From: Caldifarciminota bacterium UBA3079
Lineage (GTDB): Bacteria > Hydrothermota > Tepidihabitantia > Tepidihabitantales > Tepidihabitantaceae
Length of the DNA: 6,890 bases
Reading direction: 5' to 3'
Assembly: GCA_002366635.1 (NCBI GenBank)
Contig: DFBN01000113.1
Span: 1 to 6,890, forward strand
The notes under the pieces are model-generated. The model was not told where the DNA came from. It searched no databases and saw only the letters and a list, made by a program, of their open reading frames with translations. Both the position numbers and the translations under genes were made by a program. Positions 5,206 through 6,890 of this stretch are shown here, piece after piece. How positions within the stretch are numbered: the stretch's first letter is position 1; the number at the start of each line of letters is the position of its first letter.

Positions 5206-6642
5206 ATGGCAAGACTGAGGCGGATTGAGAAGAGTTTGACCGAAGGTGGTCTTGGTGGGTCTATCTGGCGGCTTGCATTACCGATGATGGTCGGTGGTGC
5301 GCTCCAGAATCTTTTTTCAATGGTGGACCTCTATTTTATCGGTAGGTTGGGTCATGTGCAGGTTGCCGGTCTGGCAATAGCCGGCACAGTAATAGCGGTT
5401 ATGGTAATGCTGGTTCAGGGTATTGCGGTTGGCACGACCGCACTTGTTGCGCATTTCACCGGTGGAAAGAATTATGGAATGGCAGACGAGGTTTTGGGAC
5501 AGACCCTGGTTCTCGGGTTTCTGGGTTCAATCGTTATGCTTGCGGTTTCGCTTTATGCGGTCAAACCACTGCTGATGCTTTTTGGCGCAACCGGTGATGT
5601 GCTCAGATATGCAGCAGAATATTTGCGGATAATCTTCGGGTTGTCATTGACGATATTTCTCTTTGTCGGGATAAATCAGGCACTGCGCGGGGCCGGTGAT
5701 GCCAGAACACCACTCAAGGCCTTGGTCATTGCGAATATAGTTAATATAATTCTTGACCCGATGCTTATCATGGGATACGGGCCTTTTCCCCAACTTGGTA
5801 TTGCCGGCTCGGCGGTTGCAACAGTGACGAGCCGAGGAATCGGGTTGGTTTTTCTTATTCTCCATACAACGGTCGGGCATTCAGCGATTCAGCTCAGGCT
5901 GAAGCATTTCAAGCCGGATGCGGTGTTGATGAAGAGAATCATAAGTATCGGTTCTTTTGCTTCACTCCAGGTTTTGATAAGGGAAATGTCAATGCTGATG
6001 CTCATGAGATTGGTTTCGTCATTCGGTGCGATTACGCTTGCCGCATTCGGAATCGGTGCCAGGCTGCGGGCGTTCATCATAGTGCCTGGTTTCGGTTTTG
6101 CCAATGCGGCTGCGGTTACGGTCGGACAGAATATGGGCGCTGGTAAGCCGAAGCGTGCGGCAAAATCCGGATGGCGAACCGTGCTCTATTATGAAGTGAT
6201 TGCGATTCCGATTGCAGTCCTGTTCATCATTTTTGCGCCCCGGCTTGTCGGCATTTTCAGCCATAATGCCGAAGTAACGGATATTGGTGCGACATTTCTG
6301 CGGTTCCTGGCAGTAACATTGCCTTTTCTTGCATTCTCTCTGATATTGGGACAGGGTATGAACGGTGCCGGTGATACCCGCACGCCGACAATCGTGAATG
6401 CAACAGGACAATTGGGATTCAGGATACCGCTCGCCTATCTGCTTGCGCTCACCGCGGGAATGGGTTCAACCGGTATCTGGCTTGGAATCAATGCATCGGA
6501 TATTACCCAGGGCATCGGCATGGCGCTTCTGTTCCAGGTAGGATACTGGCAAAAGGTTTATGCAAAACATAAAGTAGCACTCAGGAGCAAATCCCTGGCT
6601 GTTACAACAGATACCGGGCCGCCTCCGGCTGAAACCGGATAA
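5206..6642 (+). CDS. MATE-family multidrug/cation antiporter
   Basis: The 478-residue inner-membrane protein fits MATE exporters, which expel cationic drugs or metabolites in exchange for Na+ or H+. About twelve hydrophobic segments are visible, in two related halves. In the first helix, NLFSMVDLYFIGRLG (35-49) carries D41, the conserved acidic residue of this position in NorM/DinF-type proteins. Each half contains the family repeat: QALRGAGDARTPLK (158-171) and GMNGAGDTRTPT (384-395). The second half also has ARLRAFIIVPGFGFANAA (285-302) and VGQNMGAGKPKRA (306-318), standard MATE blocks. The N-terminus is basic and cytoplasmic; the C-terminal tail of about 25 residues is polar and Pro-rich. 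The substrate cannot be told from sequence. ATG 5206 is preceded by GAAAGGG (5196-5202) at short spacing, a modest ribosome binding site. A short GNAT-like reading frame begins four bases after the stop. Confidence 0.95.
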   Translation: MARLRRIEKSLTEGGLGGSIWRLALPMMVGGALQNLFSMVDLYFIGRLGHVQVAGLAIAGTVIAVMVMLVQGIAVGTTALVAHFTGGKNYGMADEVLGQTLVLGFLGSIVMLAVSLYAVKPLLMLFGATGDVLRYAAEYLRIIFGLSLTIFLFVGINQALRGAGDARTPLKALVIANIVNIILDPMLIMGYGPFPQLGIAGSAVATVTSRGIGLVFLILHTTVGHSAIQLRLKHFKPDAVLMKRIISIGSFASLQVLIREMSMLMLMRLVSSFGAITLAAFGIGARLRAFIIVPGFGFANAAAVTVGQNMGAGKPKRAAKSGWRTVLYYEVIAIPIAVLFIIFAPRLVGIFSHNAEVTDIGATFLRFLAVTLPFLAFSLILGQGMNGAGDTRTPTIVNATGQLGFRIPLAYLLALTAGMGSTGIWLGINASDITQGIGMALLFQVGYWQKVYAKHKVALRSKSLAVTTDTGPPPAETG

Positions 6643-6646
6643 CCGG

Positions 6647-6742
6647 ATGGAAATCAGAAACTACTGCAAGACCGATTTCGCTGACTTGGTAAAACTCAGG
6701 AATGAAAAGGACGGTATTCTTTCCCCTTTCTTCTGGTCCTGA
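6647..6742 (+). pseudogene. N-terminal remnant resembling a GNAT acetyltransferase
   Basis: A reading frame starting four bases after the MATE stop encodes 31 residues beginning MEIRNYCKTDFADLVKLRNE, then ends at TGA (6740-6742). The pattern M-x-I-R-x-Y/F-x-x-x-D-F-x-x-L-V-x-L is the usual first strand and helix of GNAT N-acetyltransferases. No acetyl-CoA-binding loop or any later GNAT motif follows in any frame; the downstream bases become G-rich and stop-laden. I read it as a gene broken within or after its first helix, perhaps by insertion of foreign DNA somewhere between about 6715 and 6745. A chance short frame or an unrelated small peptide remains possible, because 20 residues of similarity recognised by eye is thin evidence. 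No Shine-Dalgarno is visible, so it would have depended on MATE translation. Confidence 0.4.
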
Positions 6743-6760
6743 CCCGAGGGGGACAGCAGA
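6732..6760. repeat. Imperfect stem-loop at the start of the right-hand tail
   Basis: TCTG (6732-6735) pairs with CAGA (6757-6760) and GTCC (6736-6739) pairs with GGAC (6751-6754), with a two-base bulge (6755-6756) and a further T-G wobble at 6740/6750. The loop is nine bases. No T-run follows on the plus strand and none on the minus strand, so it is not a typical intrinsic terminator. It spans the point where the GNAT-like frame ends. Confidence 0.4.
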
Positions 6761-6890
6761 TTAGGGGCGGGCCCCGGGCAGGGGTATCAGAAATAGCGTC
6801 AAGGTTCACTGGCTCTTTAAGTCTTTACCAAACCGTAAGATGGACACATCTAAGCCTGAAGAGAGCAATTCAGGCCAATCTCACCGTTAA
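6743..6890. other. Non-coding right-hand tail of different base texture, possibly the edge of an inserted element
   Basis: After the GNAT-like frame the sequence turns G-rich (AGGGGCGGGCCCCGGGCAGG at 6763-6782) and then returns to mixed composition. No frame gives a recognisable protein. On the plus strand an open frame from 6765 to the TAA at the last base has no start other than ATG 6840 (16 codons). On the minus strand a frame open at the edge ends NGEIGLNCSLQA at TAG 6852-6850, which could be the C-terminus of a gene mostly outside the window. Two stem-loops lie here. The abrupt change next to a truncated gene suggests an inserted or decayed element, but no transposase, target duplication or terminal repeat can be demonstrated. 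Confidence 0.3.
6854..6875. repeat. Perfect 7-bp inverted repeat (stem-loop)
   Basis: GCCTGAA (6854-6860) and TTCAGGC (6869-6875) are exact reverse complements around an eight-base spacer. No T-run follows on either strand, so it is not a standard intrinsic terminator. It lies over the end of the edge-open minus-strand frame that stops at 6850, and could be structure in that transcript or part of an element end. Confidence 0.5.

Noticed and set aside
6765..6890. Plus-strand open frame ending at TAA on the last base of the window
   Set aside because: Its only standard start is ATG 6840, leaving 16 codons without a ribosome binding site or recognisable similarity.
1..6890. tRNA, rRNA, CRISPR arrays or riboswitches
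   Set aside because: Apart from the tail, non-coding space is limited to short gaps of at most 120 bases, and nothing with cloverleaf form, regularly spaced repeats or a known aptamer pattern was seen.

Overview
The window is a compact bacterial chromosomal segment: two transcription units leave a shared 120-base intergenic region (about 2233-2352) in opposite directions. The genes are mostly housekeeping (rRNA modification, RNA turnover, translation, Holliday-junction processing) plus one outer-membrane protein and one drug/cation exporter. The PorV/PorQ-like beta-barrel indicates a Gram-negative (diderm) bacterium. That protein type is typical of the Fibrobacteres-Chlorobi-Bacteroidetes group and related candidate phyla such as WOR-3/Stahlbacteria. 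This placement rests on one protein and general impression only, so it is a weak inference.

Leftward unit (minus strand, read from 2232 down to 1): a PorV/PorQ-like outer-membrane protein, then after 6 bases a YhaM-type OB-fold/HD-domain 3'-5' exoribonuclease, then after about 10 bases the 5' part of rsmG (16S rRNA m7G methyltransferase), which runs off the left edge. None of the three starts has a recognisable Shine-Dalgarno sequence. The first start lies almost where transcription from the best leftward promoter candidate would begin.

Rightward unit (plus strand): a near-consensus sigma70-type promoter and a strong AAGGAGG site precede yebC, followed by ruvC, ruvA and ruvB. The last four genes overlap or touch (yebC/ruvC overlap, TGATG at ruvC/ruvA, ATGA at ruvA/ruvB), so translational coupling is likely. 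The order yebC-ruvC-ruvA-ruvB is the classical arrangement and yields the complete RuvABC resolvasome. RuvA binds the four-way junction, RuvB hexamers drive branch migration and RuvC cuts. After 64 bases comes a MATE-family exporter, then a 31-codon reading frame resembling the beginning of a GNAT acetyltransferase that stops early.

The last roughly 150 bases (6743-6890) differ in texture from the rest: G-rich, with two stem-loops and no convincing gene. They may be the edge of an inserted or degraded mobile element that broke the GNAT gene. I did not find a new biological system; the most unusual points are this right-hand tail, the missing conventional start of ruvC, and the divergent promoter region with a possibly leaderless outer-membrane protein gene.
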